A stretch of 51,695 nucleotides of DNA. It comes from Rathayibacter rhapontici. Its GTDB lineage: Bacteria > Actinomycetota > Actinomycetes > Actinomycetales > Microbacteriaceae. Position numbers and translations under genes: made by a program. The notes under the pieces were generated by a model. It did not search any database. It saw only the letters and a list, made by a program, of their open reading frames with translations, and was not told where the DNA came from. Positions 39,427-47,773 of this stretch are shown one piece after another. Every line of letters starts with the position of its first letter. Within the stretch, counting starts at the first letter, position 1. The stretch is from assembly GCF_001995175.1 (NCBI RefSeq), contig NZ_MUKN01000029.1, positions 1 through 51,695 on the forward strand, written 5' to 3'.

Positions 39427-41071
39427 CGACGGTCCCGTCGGACACGGCGACGCGCCGGTCGAACACCAGCGACGGATCCACGCGGTGCGCGATCAGGACG
39501 ACCGTGCGGCCCTGGGCCGCCGCGAGCAGATCGGCGAGCAGCGCGTCCGCGACGGGAGCGTCGACCGACGCGGTGGGCTCGTCGAGCACCAGCACGGCGA
39601 AGTCGGCCAGCAGAGCCCGCGCGAGAGCGAGGCGCTGCGCCTGCCCGCCCGACACGAGGGAGCCGCGCTCCCCCACGCGAGCGTCGAGCCCCCCGCGGGA
39701 CGCGGTCCAGGCGCCGAGTCCGACGCGGTCCAGAACGGACGAGAGCTCCTCGTCGTCGGCGGTGGGCCGCGCGAACAGGAGGTTCTGCCGGATCGTGTCG
39801 TCGAACAGGTAGGGCTGCTGCTCGACGAGGCCGACCAGTCGGCGGACGCGGGCCTGCGGGAGCGTCCTCGCCTCGACTCCGCCGACGAGGTACGAGCCGG
39901 AGTAGTCGAGGAAGCGCACGAGGGCGTGGGCGAGCGTGGTCTTGCCTGAACCGCTGGCCCCGGTCACGAGGATCCGCTCGCCCGCTCGCAACTCGAGCGA
40001 CACGTGCGCGAGCGCCGGGGCCGGGCAGCCGGGCCAGGACACCGAGAGACCGCTGAGCACCAGGTCCGACCCGGAAGGGTCGGGAGCGAGCGGATCGACG
40101 TCGTCGTCGGTCGCGAGGGCGGGCGACGCGGCCTCGCGGTCGAGGTCCGCGAGACGCTGGGCGCTCGAGAGCGCGGTGCGCGCCGACTGCACCGCGAGCG
40201 GGGCGGCGGCCGCCACCTCGAAGACGGCCAGCGGCACCAGGGCGAGGACGCCCAGCGCCGGCCCGCCGAGGGCGTCCACCGAGGGGATGCCGAGGGCCAG
40301 CGACGCCCACACCGCACCGCCGGAGCAGAGTGCGAGCACCGCGGCGGCGAGGCCCGCCGACGCGGCCCGACGGCGGGCGGCTCGGGTGAGCGCCTCCTCC
40401 GCCTCCGCCACATCGGCCACCGCCTGATCGGCCGCGTCGAAGGCGATCAGCACGTCGAGACGGGTGACGAGGAGGTTGAGGCGCTCGGCCAGCTCTCCGC
40501 GCAGCGGCGCGCGCTCGCGGTCGGCGCGCGCCGACACGAGACCCGAGCCGACGGCTCCCGCTCCGAACGCCAGCAGCAGGAGACCGAGGAGCACGGCGCC
40601 GGCGGCCGGGAGCAGGAGCCAGACGCCCACCACCGCGAGCGTCGATACGACGAGCGCCACGACGAGAGGCTGCACGATGCGCAGCGGCACGTCCTGCTGC
40701 GCGTCGACGTCCGAGACGACACGCGAGACGAGATCGCCGCGGCGCACGCGGCCGAGACCGTCGGGCGCGACCGGCACGAGCCGCTCGTAGACGCCCGCCC
40801 GCAGCTCCGCGAGTGCGCGGAACGCCGCATCGTGGCCGCTGAGGCGCTCGAGGTAGCGGAAGAACGCGCGCGCGAGCGCGAAGGCGCGTACCCCGACGAC
40901 CGCCATCGAGAGGAAGAGGATCGGCGGCTGCTCCGCCGCGCGGACGATCAGCCAGGCCGAGCAGGCGAGCAGGGCGACGACCGAGGCCGAGGAGAGCAAG
41001 CCGAAGGAGAGCCCGGGCAGGAAGCGGCGCGCCGGCGGCATCGCCGCGCGGAGGACGTCGGCGCGCTTCAC
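39416..41071 (-). CDS. cydC: ABC exporter CydC (cytochrome bd assembly)
   Basis: A 551-residue fused membrane-ATPase ABC protein. The transmembrane domain is residues 1 to about 300; the ATPase part has Walker A GASGSGKTTLAHALVR, the signature LVSGGQAQRLALARALL and Walker B VLVLDEPTASVD. CydDC exports cysteine and glutathione to the periplasmic side and is required for heme insertion into cytochrome bd. The GTG at 41071 overlaps the cydD stop (GTGA). Last gene of cydABDC. Confidence 0.92.
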   Translation of the reverse strand: MKRADVLRAAMPPARRFLPGLSFGLLSSASVVALLACSAWLIVRAAEQPPILFLSMAVVGVRAFALARAFFRYLERLSGHDAAFRALAELRAGVYERLVPVAPDGLGRVRRGDLVSRVVSDVDAQQDVPLRIVQPLVVALVVSTLAVVGVWLLLPAAGAVLLGLLLLAFGAGAVGSGLVSARADRERAPLRGELAERLNLLVTRLDVLIAFDAADQAVADVAEAEEALTRAARRRAASAGLAAAVLALCSGGAVWASLALGIPSVDALGGPALGVLALVPLAVFEVAAAAPLAVQSARTALSSAQRLADLDREAASPALATDDDVDPLAPDPSGSDLVLSGLSVSWPGCPAPALAHVSLELRAGERILVTGASGSGKTTLAHALVRFLDYSGSYLVGGVEARTLPQARVRRLVGLVEQQPYLFDDTIRQNLLFARPTADDEELSSVLDRVGLGAWTASRGGLDARVGERGSLVSGGQAQRLALARALLADFAVLVLDEPTASVDAPVADALLADLLAAAQGRTVVLIAHRVDPSLVFDRRVAVSDGTVVSS

Positions 41072-42693
41072 CGGAGCACCGCCTCGGCGCTCGAGAGCGC
41101 GAGCACGGCGTCGGCCGCGGCGATCGTGGCGGGGCGGTGCGTGGCGACGATCACGGTCGCGCCCTCGTCGGCCAGCATGCGGAGCCCCGCGAGCAGCCTC
41201 CGCTCCGAGGCGTCGTCGAGCGCCGCCGTCGGCTCGTCGAGCAGGAGCAGCGCGCCGTCGCGCTCCAGCAGCCGGTGGATCGCGCGGGCCACGGCCACGC
41301 GCGCGCTCTGCCCACCCGAGAGCCCGGTGCCCTCTGCGTCGACGCGGCGCGACGGGTCGACGTCCACGGCCGCCAGCCGGAGCGCGCGGTCGAGGCGGGC
41401 GGGATCGATCGATCGGGCGCCGAGAGTCGTGTTCGAAGCGACCGTGCCCGGCAGCAGGTCGGCGCGCTGCCCCGCCCAGGCGACCCGGTCGCGCAGGGCG
41501 GCGGGCGCGACAAGCTCCCCGCCGAGCAGCACCGTCCCCTCGGCGGGGACGAACCCCGCGAGGACGGCGAGGAGGGTGGACTTGCCCGATCCGCTGGCGC
41601 CGGTCAGAGCGGTGATCGTGCCGACGGTGAACGTCGCGTCCACCGGGGCGAGCACGCGGCCCGAGCCGTCGTCGACCGAGACGCCGCGCAACTCCAGATC
41701 ACCGCGCGCCGCCCCGCCCTCGGGCGCCGCCGGCAGGAGTGCCGCCCGCTCGATCACCGCGAACGCCTCGTCGGCCGCCTGCACGCCGTCCGCCGCCGCG
41801 TGGAACTCGGCGCCGACCTGCCGGACCGGCAGGAACACGTCCGGGGCCAGCACCAGCACGAAGAGGCCGACCGCCAGTCCCAGCGATCCGTCGACCAGCC
41901 GAAGGCCGATCGAGACGGCGACGAGGGCGACCGACAGCGACCCGGCCAGCTCGAGCACGAATCCGCTCACGAAGGTGACCCGCAGCACCTTCATGGTGTG
42001 CACGCGGTAGTCCTCGGTCAGAGAGCGGATGCGCGCCGCCTGGCGCTCGGCCCGGCCGAAGATCTTGAGCGTGGCCAGCCCGCCGACCGTGTCGACGAAG
42101 CCCGACGCGAGCGCCTGGAGCCGGTCCCACTGGCGCTTCTGCACCGCCTGCGTCGCCCAGCCGATCAGGATCATGAAGACCGGGATGAGCGGCAGCGTGA
42201 CGATCAGGAACAGCGCGCTGAGCGGATCCGCGAGCAGTACCACCCCGACCAGGATCGGAGTCGTGACCGCCGTGGCGATCAGCTGCGGCAGGTAGCGGGC
42301 GAAGTAGCCGTCCAGCGCGTCGAGCCCGCCTCCGAGCAGCGCGACGACGCCCCCGGAGCCGCCGGCCGGCCGCCCCGACGGACCGAGCGCCACGAGGGCC
42401 CCGAGCACCGCCGCGCGCAGCTGCGCCTTCGCCCCCACTCCGCCGCGCACCGCGTTCACCTCGGTCGCCCATGCCAGGGCCGCCCGCGCGGCGACCACGG
42501 CGAGCAGCGCGCCGAGCAGCGGAGTGAGCTCCCGGGCCGAACGCCCGTCGACCGCTCCCGACACGAGCTGCGCGACCAGCCACGCGAACGCGATCGCGCC
42601 GAGCGTGCGGGCGAGCGCGAGGGCACCACCGAGCACGAGGAACAGGCGCGCGGCGCGGGCGTAGCGGAGCAGCCGCGGATCGAGGGGCTTCAC
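41068..42693 (-). CDS. cydD: ABC exporter CydD (cytochrome bd assembly)
   Basis: A 541-residue ABC half-transporter. The membrane domain contains IGWATQAVQKRQWDRLQALASGFVDTVGGLATLKIFGRAE; the ATPase has Walker A GASGSGKSTLLAVLAG, signature GLSGGQSARVAVARAI and Walker B LLLLDEPTAALDDAS. It pairs with CydC as a heterodimeric thiol exporter. GTG start at 42693, 18 bp after the cydB stop. The order cydA-cydB-cydD-cydC is the common one in actinomycetes. Confidence 0.93.
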   Translation of the reverse strand: MKPLDPRLLRYARAARLFLVLGGALALARTLGAIAFAWLVAQLVSGAVDGRSARELTPLLGALLAVVAARAALAWATEVNAVRGGVGAKAQLRAAVLGALVALGPSGRPAGGSGGVVALLGGGLDALDGYFARYLPQLIATAVTTPILVGVVLLADPLSALFLIVTLPLIPVFMILIGWATQAVQKRQWDRLQALASGFVDTVGGLATLKIFGRAERQAARIRSLTEDYRVHTMKVLRVTFVSGFVLELAGSLSVALVAVSIGLRLVDGSLGLAVGLFVLVLAPDVFLPVRQVGAEFHAAADGVQAADEAFAVIERAALLPAAPEGGAARGDLELRGVSVDDGSGRVLAPVDATFTVGTITALTGASGSGKSTLLAVLAGFVPAEGTVLLGGELVAPAALRDRVAWAGQRADLLPGTVASNTTLGARSIDPARLDRALRLAAVDVDPSRRVDAEGTGLSGGQSARVAVARAIHRLLERDGALLLLDEPTAALDDASERRLLAGLRMLADEGATVIVATHRPATIAAADAVLALSSAEAVLR

Positions 42694-42711
42694 GGACGAG
42701 GGGCGGTCACG

Positions 42712-43716
42712 TCAGTGCGCGTCCACCGGGATCTGCGTCCGGGTGATGCGCTTGCGGAAGATCCAGTAGGTCCAGGCCTGGTAGCCGACGATGAGCGGCA
42801 CGAACACCAGGGCGGTCCAACTCATGACCGTCAGCGTATACGGGGTGCTCGAGGCGTTCTCGATGGTGAGGCTGTTCGCGACGTCGTTCGACGCGGGCAT
42901 GACCGCCGGGAACAGCGTGGTGAAGAGCGCGAGCACCGCGAGGGCGATGGTGCCGGCGAGCAGCGCGAAGGCGCGTCCCTCCCGCCCCCGGATGTTCGCG
43001 AGCCAGGCCAGGATCAGCGCGCCGGCGGCGGCGAGCGAGAGCAGCCACGAGGGGCCGTTCCCCGACTGCAGGTTCGTCCAGGCGAGGAACACCGCCGCGA
43101 CCACGATGGTCAGCAGCCCCGCCTTCGTCGCCAGCCGTCGTGCCCGCTCGCGGATCGCGCCGTCCGTCTTGAGCGAGACGAAGACCACTCCGTGGGTGAA
43201 GAACAGCAGGAGGGTCGTCGATCCGCCCAGCAGCGCGTACGGGTTCAGCAGGTCGAAGACGGTGCCGGTGTAGTTGTGGTCGGCATCCAGCGGCACGCCC
43301 TGCACGATGTTCGCGAAGGCGACGCCCCAGAGGAACGCGGGCAGCGCCGAGCCGACCACGATCATCCGGTCGAACCGCGACTTCCACTGCGCCTCCGGGC
43401 GCTGGTGGCGGTACTCGAACGAGACTCCGCGCGCGATCAGCGCGAGCAGGATCAGCAGCAGCGGCAGGTAGAACCCGCTGAACAGCGTCGCGTACCACTC
43501 CGGGAACGCCGCGAACATGGCGGCGCCCGCGACGATGACCCAGGTCTCGTTGAGGTCCCACACGGGCCCGATCGTGTTGATCAGGACGCGGCGGTCGGTG
43601 TCGTCGCGCCCGAGGAACGGGAGCGACATGCCGACGCCGAAGTCGAAGCCGTCGAGGACGAAGTAGCCGATGAAGAACGCGGCGACGATCCAGAACCAGA
43701 GAGTGGGGAGATCCAC
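42712..43716 (-). CDS. cydB: Cytochrome bd oxidase subunit II
   Basis: A 334-residue membrane subunit of quinol oxidase. FFIGYFVLDGFDFGVGMSLPFLGRDDTDRRVLINTIGPVWDLNETWVIVAGAAMFAAFPEWYATLFSG is the diagnostic first half; eight or nine hydrophobic segments follow. It carries no heme itself but is needed for the oxidase. GTG start at 43716, 9 bp after cydA's stop. Confidence 0.97.
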   Translation of the reverse strand: MDLPTLWFWIVAAFFIGYFVLDGFDFGVGMSLPFLGRDDTDRRVLINTIGPVWDLNETWVIVAGAAMFAAFPEWYATLFSGFYLPLLLILLALIARGVSFEYRHQRPEAQWKSRFDRMIVVGSALPAFLWGVAFANIVQGVPLDADHNYTGTVFDLLNPYALLGGSTTLLLFFTHGVVFVSLKTDGAIRERARRLATKAGLLTIVVAAVFLAWTNLQSGNGPSWLLSLAAAGALILAWLANIRGREGRAFALLAGTIALAVLALFTTLFPAVMPASNDVANSLTIENASSTPYTLTVMSWTALVFVPLIVGYQAWTYWIFRKRITRTQIPVDAH

Positions 43717-43725
43717 GGGTGCCTC

Positions 43726-45135
43726 CTAGTAGACGGTGCCGACGAGCTGCGGGCGACCGCTCTCCTCGTCGACCTCGGGAGCGTCGTCCGGGCCGGCCTG
43801 CGCCGCCCGCGTGATGAGCCGGAACTCCACGACCGCGAGCGTGCCGTAGATGGCGGTGAAGGAGAGGAGCGAGATCAGCACCTCGACGCCGCTGACGCCG
43901 GGAGAAACGCCGTCGGCGGTCTTCAGCAGGCCGAAGACCAGCCACGGCTGGCGGCCCATCTCGGTGAAGACCCAGCCCACGATCATCGCGAACAGGGGCA
44001 GCGGAGCGGCCCAGATCGCGATCCTCCACATCCACTGCTTCGGCTCGCGGCCCTTGCGGGTGAACCAGAGGCCGGCGGCGGCGACGCCGATCGCGAAGAC
44101 GCCGAGCGCCATCATCCAGCGGAACGACCAGTAGGTGACCCAGATGATCGGCGTGTAGTCGCCGGGGCCGTAGACCTGCTCGTACTGAGCCTGCAGGTCG
44201 TTGATGCCCTCGACGGTGCCGGTGAAGGTGTGGGTCGAGAGGAACGAGAGCAGATACGGGATGCGGATCGAGAACAGCTCGCTCGAGCCGTCGGGCGTGC
44301 CCCAGGTGAAGACCGAGAACGAGGCGTCCACGCCGGTCGAGGTGCGGTAGAGCGCCTCGGCGGCGGCCATCTTCATCGGCTGCGTGTCGACCATGGCGAG
44401 GCCGAGCTGGTCGCCGGTCACCAGGGTCAGCGCACCGCTGACGAGCATCATCCAGGCGCCGAACCTCAGGGCCGGGCGCATGGTCTCGAGGTGCTGGTTG
44501 CGCGAGAGGTGGTAGGCGGCGACGCTGATGATCACCGCGGCCGAGACCATGAAGCAGGCGAAGACCGTGTGCGGGAACGCCGCGAGCGCGACCTTGTTCG
44601 TGAGCAGCGCCCAGATGTCCGTGAGCTCGGCCCGGCCCTTCGCCTCGTTGATCTCGAAGCCGACCGGATTCTGCATGAAGGCGTTCGCGGCGATGATGAA
44701 GTAGGCCGAGAGCGTCGTGCCGAGCGAGGTGAGCCAGATGGTCGCGAGGTGGAGCTTCTCGGGCAGCTTGTCCCAGCCGAAGATCCAGAGGCCGATGAAC
44801 GTCGCCTCCAGGAAGAACGCGAGCAGTCCCTCGAACGCGAGCGGAGCGCCGAACACGTCGCCGACGAAGCGCGAGTAGTCGCTCCAGTTCATGCCGAACT
44901 GGAACTCCTGGACGATGCCGGTCACGACGCCCATGGCGAAGTTGATCAGGAAGAGCTTCCCGAAGAACTTGGTGAGCTGCAGGTAGTGGATCTTGGAGGT
45001 CCGCACCCAGGCGGTCTGGAAGATCGCGACGGTGAGCGCCATGCCGATCGTCAGGGGCACGAAGAGGAAGTGGTAGATCGTCGTCAGGCCGAACTGCCAC
45101 CTCGACAGCAGGAGCGGATCCAGGAGTTCGTTCAC
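43726..45135 (-). CDS. cydA: Cytochrome bd oxidase subunit I
   Basis: A 469-residue quinol oxidase subunit binding hemes b558, b595 and d. The N terminus has SRWQFGLTTIYHFLFVPLTIGM, with His22 as a predicted heme ligand, followed by WSDYSRFVGDVFGAPLAFEGLLAFFLEATFIGLW; DTQPMKMAAAEALYRT matches the conserved QPxKxAAxEA region and GRQPWLVFGLLKTADGVSP the C-terminal signature. The Q-loop is short (Bacillus/actinobacterial type). The GTG at 45135 lies 7 nt after a TAGGCT -10 element, so the mRNA looks leaderless. Bd oxidase supports low-oxygen and stress respiration. Confidence 0.96.
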   Translation of the reverse strand: MNELLDPLLLSRWQFGLTTIYHFLFVPLTIGMALTVAIFQTAWVRTSKIHYLQLTKFFGKLFLINFAMGVVTGIVQEFQFGMNWSDYSRFVGDVFGAPLAFEGLLAFFLEATFIGLWIFGWDKLPEKLHLATIWLTSLGTTLSAYFIIAANAFMQNPVGFEINEAKGRAELTDIWALLTNKVALAAFPHTVFACFMVSAAVIISVAAYHLSRNQHLETMRPALRFGAWMMLVSGALTLVTGDQLGLAMVDTQPMKMAAAEALYRTSTGVDASFSVFTWGTPDGSSELFSIRIPYLLSFLSTHTFTGTVEGINDLQAQYEQVYGPGDYTPIIWVTYWSFRWMMALGVFAIGVAAAGLWFTRKGREPKQWMWRIAIWAAPLPLFAMIVGWVFTEMGRQPWLVFGLLKTADGVSPGVSGVEVLISLLSFTAIYGTLAVVEFRLITRAAQAGPDDAPEVDEESGRPQLVGTVY

Positions 45136-45142
45136 AGCCCCG

Positions 45143-45148
45143 AGCCTA
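45143..45148 (-). promoter_or_regulatory. -10 element of the cydABDC operon
   Basis: TAGGCT on the minus strand, then 7 nt, then the cydA GTG. This implies a leaderless mRNA. No clear -35 element is seen. Confidence 0.5.
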
Positions 45149-45280
45149 GGTCGGCGAGGGGAGCCCGATGCCCTCCGATCCCAGTACTGGAGCGGATGTG
45201 CGGCCCTCCAGCGCCCGCTGACGACACCCATCCGCGGGTGGTCCTCGACCCCTTCACGAGCCGCTCGTGCAGCAGGTCTG

Positions 45281-45311
45281 TCGACGTCGAGAGGGAGTGT
45301 CTCGACGTCGA
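45281..45311. promoter_or_regulatory. Double palindrome, possible operator pair
   Basis: TCGACGTCGAGA (45281-45292), 7 nt, TCTCGACGTCGA (45300-45311): perfect 12-bp arms. Each arm contains the self-complementary TCGACGTCGA, at 45281-45290 and 45302-45311, with centres 21 bp apart, i.e. two helical turns. This geometry fits cooperative binding of two dimers. It lies about 133 bp upstream of the cydA -10 and 230 bp from the tetR -10. Confidence 0.45.
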
Positions 45312-45399
45312 GGAACACCTCCGCCGGGCGACGGGCGAGCAGCCCTCCGCGCCGACAGGGCCGCCGCCGCACTCCTCTCGACGGCGAGCGACTCCGCCG

Positions 45400-45428
45400 G
45401 ATCGTCGAACCTGAGGAAGTCGACGATC
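45400..45428. promoter_or_regulatory. Inverted repeat upstream of tetR
   Basis: GATCGTCGA (45400-45408) and TCGACGATC (45420-45428) are perfect 9-bp arms around an 11-nt spacer. It could be an operator for the tetR product or a hairpin. It shares the TCGAC/GTCGA core with the double palindrome at 45281-45311. Confidence 0.35.
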
Positions 45429-45540
45429 GGCGCACGGTGGATTCCCAGGTTGCACGGACGAAACGGGAGCAGTGAACATCCGTTCGCCGCCCCCGGCACC
45501 CGCACCGGCGTCCTCGCACCGCACGCCCTGCGACGACCCG

Positions 45541-45546
45541 TACGCT
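45541..45546 (+). promoter_or_regulatory. -10 element of tetR (leaderless start)
   Basis: TACGCT followed by TTATCC and then the ATG at 45553, so transcription would start at or near the first codon. No -35 hexamer is evident. Confidence 0.5.
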
Positions 45547-45552
45547 TTATCC

Positions 45553-46137
45553 ATGCCGAGCAAGGGGAGCTACGCCAAGGGTGTCGCCAAGCGCGAGGAG
45601 ATCCTGCAGACCGCACTCGAGGTGTTCTCGCGCCAGGGGTACCGCAAGGCCTCGCTGCGCGAGATCTCGGAGGCGGTGGGTCTGACGCAGGCGGGCCTCC
45701 TGCACTACTTCGACTCGAAGGAGGAGCTCTTCGCCGAGGTCCTCCGCAAGCGCGACGAGCTCGACAGCGCCGCCTACGATCTGGGGCGCACCGGCGACGC
45801 CGCGATCGAGCAGCTGGTGCGGCTCATCCGGCACAACAGCGACGTGCCCGGTCTCGTCCACCTCTACGCCACGCTCTCGGCCGAGGGGACGGACGAGTCC
45901 CACCCCGCGCACCCCTACTTCCTCGAGCGCTACCGCACGGTCACCGAGACGCTCGCCTCACGGGTGCGCGAGGACCAGCTCGAGGGCCTCATCGCCGAGG
46001 ACGTCGACCCCGAGACCGCCGCGCGCATGATCATCGCCCTGTCCGACGGGCTGCAGGTCCAGTGGCTCCTCGACGACTCGGTCGACATGGGCTCGATCGT
46101 CGAGACGTTCTGGGCGCTGCTCAAGCGCGTGCGCTGA
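45553..46137 (+). CDS. TetR/AcrR family transcriptional regulator
   Basis: A 194-residue regulator. The N-terminal helix-turn-helix is KREEILQTALEVFSRQGYRKASLREISEAVGLTQAGLLHYFDSKEELFAEVLRKRDE (residues 14-70), of the GLLHYF subgroup. The ligand-binding domain follows and has no recognised signature. It is probably transcribed without a leader. dedA follows 13 bp downstream on the same strand. Its target may be its own promoter or the divergent cyd operon, but the palindromes in the spacer are the only hint. Confidence 0.93.
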   Translation: MPSKGSYAKGVAKREEILQTALEVFSRQGYRKASLREISEAVGLTQAGLLHYFDSKEELFAEVLRKRDELDSAAYDLGRTGDAAIEQLVRLIRHNSDVPGLVHLYATLSAEGTDESHPAHPYFLERYRTVTETLASRVREDQLEGLIAEDVDPETAARMIIALSDGLQVQWLLDDSVDMGSIVETFWALLKRVR

Positions 46138-46150
46138 GGCCCGGGCCCCG

Positions 46151-46788
46151 ATGAACGACGCCCTGAGCGCGATCCTCGACTTCGTCGTCGCGGTGCCGCC
46201 CGTGTGGCGCACGCTCCTGGCCGGACTCGCGATCTTCCTCGAGACGACGATCCTCGCGGGGCTGATCGTTCCCGGGGACACGGTGGTGATCGTCAGTGCG
46301 ACCGGCGTCACCACTCCCCTGCAGTTCCTGGCGCTCGCCGTCGCGGTGATCGTCGGAGCGCTCGGGGGCGAGTCGGTCGGCTTCGCGCTCGGCCGGTTCT
46401 TCGGACCGCGGATCCGCGCCTCGCGCCTCGGGCGGCGCCTGGGCGAGAAGAACTGGCTGCGCGCCGAGCGCTACCTCGCCCGGCGCGGCGGGATCGCCGT
46501 GTTCCTCTCGCGCTTCCTGCCCGTGCTGCACTCGCTCATCCCGCTCACCGTCGGGATGAGCGGCATGACCTACCGCACCTTCATGGCGTGGACGGCGCCC
46601 GCGTGCGTCATCTGGTCCTTCGCGTACGTCGGAGTCGGCACCGCGTCGCAGGCGGGTACCGCGAGCTCGCGGACACGCTGCACTGGGCCGGATACCTCTT
46701 CGTCGGCGTGATCGTGCTCTTCGTCCTGCTCGTCGTCGGCGGCAAGAAGCTGCTCTCACGGGCAGAGGCGCGCCACCTCGACGAGTGA
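46151..46788 (+). pseudogene. DedA-family membrane protein, frameshifted
   Basis: The DedA/SNARE-associated protein (AILDFVVAVPPVWRTLLAGLAIFLETTILAGLIVPGDTVVIV, ESVGFALGRFFGPRIRASRLG, RYLARRGGIAVFLSRFLPVLHSLIPLTVGMSGMTYRTFMAWTAPACVIWSFAYVGVGTAS) is intact until GCG TCG at 46643-46648. After that the family-like C terminus (GGYRELADTLHWAGYLFVGVIVLFVLLVVGGKK) is in another frame and ends at 46788. One missing G (TCG GCA read as TCG CA) explains it: the span is 638 nt, and the repaired protein would have 212 residues. Unrepaired, it stops at 46711. DedA proteins act in lipid flipping and membrane homeostasis. Confidence 0.87.
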
Positions 46789-46799
46789 CGCGCCTCTGC
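46762..46799. terminator. Hairpin between dedA and binding-protein gene
   Basis: GCAGAGGCGCG (46762-46772) and CGCGCCTCTGC (46789-46799) are perfect 11-bp arms around 16 nt. The upstream arm is within the end of dedA. It lies between convergent genes and may terminate both. Confidence 0.6.
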
Positions 46800-46841
46800 G
46801 CGGTGCGATCGGCCGGAGCCGTTCAGGGCATCGGCCCCGGG

Positions 46842-47771
46842 TCAGCCCAGCAGGCCGGCCGAGGTGAGCCACTCGGTCGCGATGGACGCGGCCGACTTCT
46901 GCTCGTTCACGCTCTCGGAGTTGAGCGAGACCAGGTCCTCGGCGGTCAGCTTCGCGCTGACCTCGTTCAGCACCTCGGCCGCGTCGTCCTCGACCTTGTC
47001 GGAGACGATCGGCACCACGTTGTCGGCCACGAACAGGCCGTCGGGGTCCTCGAGGGGCAGCAGATCGTTCGACTCGATGTTCGGGTCGGCGGTGTAGATG
47101 TTCGCGAGCTGGATCTGGTTGCTCGTCAGCGCGTCGACCGTGGTCGATCCGCCGCTGTCCTCGATCGCCTGGAACGTGGTCGCGACGCCGTACTTCTCGA
47201 GCAGCGCGTCGGGCCCGTAGGGGCGCGTCTGCAGCTCGGAGTTTCCGCCCAGCACGATCGGGTCGGTCACGGTGGAGAGCGAGGCGATGTCGGAGAGGCC
47301 CCACTGGTCGGCGAAGGCCTGGGTGACCGTGTACGAGTTCTGGTCGCTGGCGTCCGCCGCGTCCAGGGCGCGCAGGCCGTCGGGCAGCGCCTCGGTCAGC
47401 GCCGAGTACACGTCGTCCGCCATGGTCGCGGTGGTGTCGGGCTCGAGCGCCTGGAGCAGGCTGCCGCCGTACTCGGGGAAGACGTCGATCGAGCCGCTCT
47501 CGATCTCGGGGAGGTAGATCTCGCGCTGTCCGATGCGGAAGTCGCGCTGCACGGTGAAACCGCCGTCCTCCAGCGCCTGCGCGTAGATCTCGGCGACGAT
47601 CTCGTTCGAGTAGTAGTCCTGCGAGCCGATGACGATCGTGTCGCCGCCCTCGGCGGCACCCGATCCCTCGTCCAGCGGATCGCTCGAGGAACACCCTGCC
47701 AGTGCCACGACGGCACCGACCGCGAGTGCGCCGAGCGCGACACGGCCCTTCGTGAAGTGTGCTGTGAACAT
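46842..47771 (-). CDS. Substrate-binding lipoprotein of quaternary-amine-type ABC importer
   Basis: A 309-residue lipoprotein. The signal ends in a lipobox LAGC with the lipidated Cys27, followed by a Ser/Asp/Gly linker. The OpuAC-like domain has IVIGSQDYYSNEIVAEIYAQALEDGGFTVQRDFRIGQREIYLPEIESGSIDVFPEYGGSLLQALEP. Such proteins bind glycine betaine, choline, carnitine or related compounds such as ergothioneine; which one is not known. The ATG at 47771 is preceded by AGAGGAAA and follows the permease stop by 2 bp. Last gene of a four-gene operon. Confidence 0.92.
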   Translation of the reverse strand: MFTAHFTKGRVALGALAVGAVVALAGCSSSDPLDEGSGAAEGGDTIVIGSQDYYSNEIVAEIYAQALEDGGFTVQRDFRIGQREIYLPEIESGSIDVFPEYGGSLLQALEPDTTATMADDVYSALTEALPDGLRALDAADASDQNSYTVTQAFADQWGLSDIASLSTVTDPIVLGGNSELQTRPYGPDALLEKYGVATTFQAIEDSGGSTTVDALTSNQIQLANIYTADPNIESNDLLPLEDPDGLFVADNVVPIVSDKVEDDAAEVLNEVSAKLTAEDLVSLNSESVNEQKSAASIATEWLTSAGLLG

Positions 47772-47773
47772 TG

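Larger units (their letters stand above)
45149..45552. other. Gene-free spacer between cydA and tetR
   Basis: About 400 bp with no believable coding frame on either strand. Open frames here are short or continue foreign to the adjacent genes. It contains two inverted-repeat structures (45281-45311 and 45400-45428) and the -10 element of the downstream tetR gene. It is the shared regulatory space of the cyd operon and the tetR gene. Confidence 0.7.

Noticed and set aside
41137..45414. A very long open frame (about 1,400 codons) antisense to the cydABDC genes
   Set aside because: It lacks similarity and is full of Arg/Glu/Asp-rich low complexity; such frames arise from high third-position GC opposite real genes. 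The minus-strand cyd genes carry clear family motifs.
45132..45563. Minus-strand frames upstream of cydA
   Set aside because: They overlap the regulatory spacer, the start of tetR and the cyd promoter, with no similarity.
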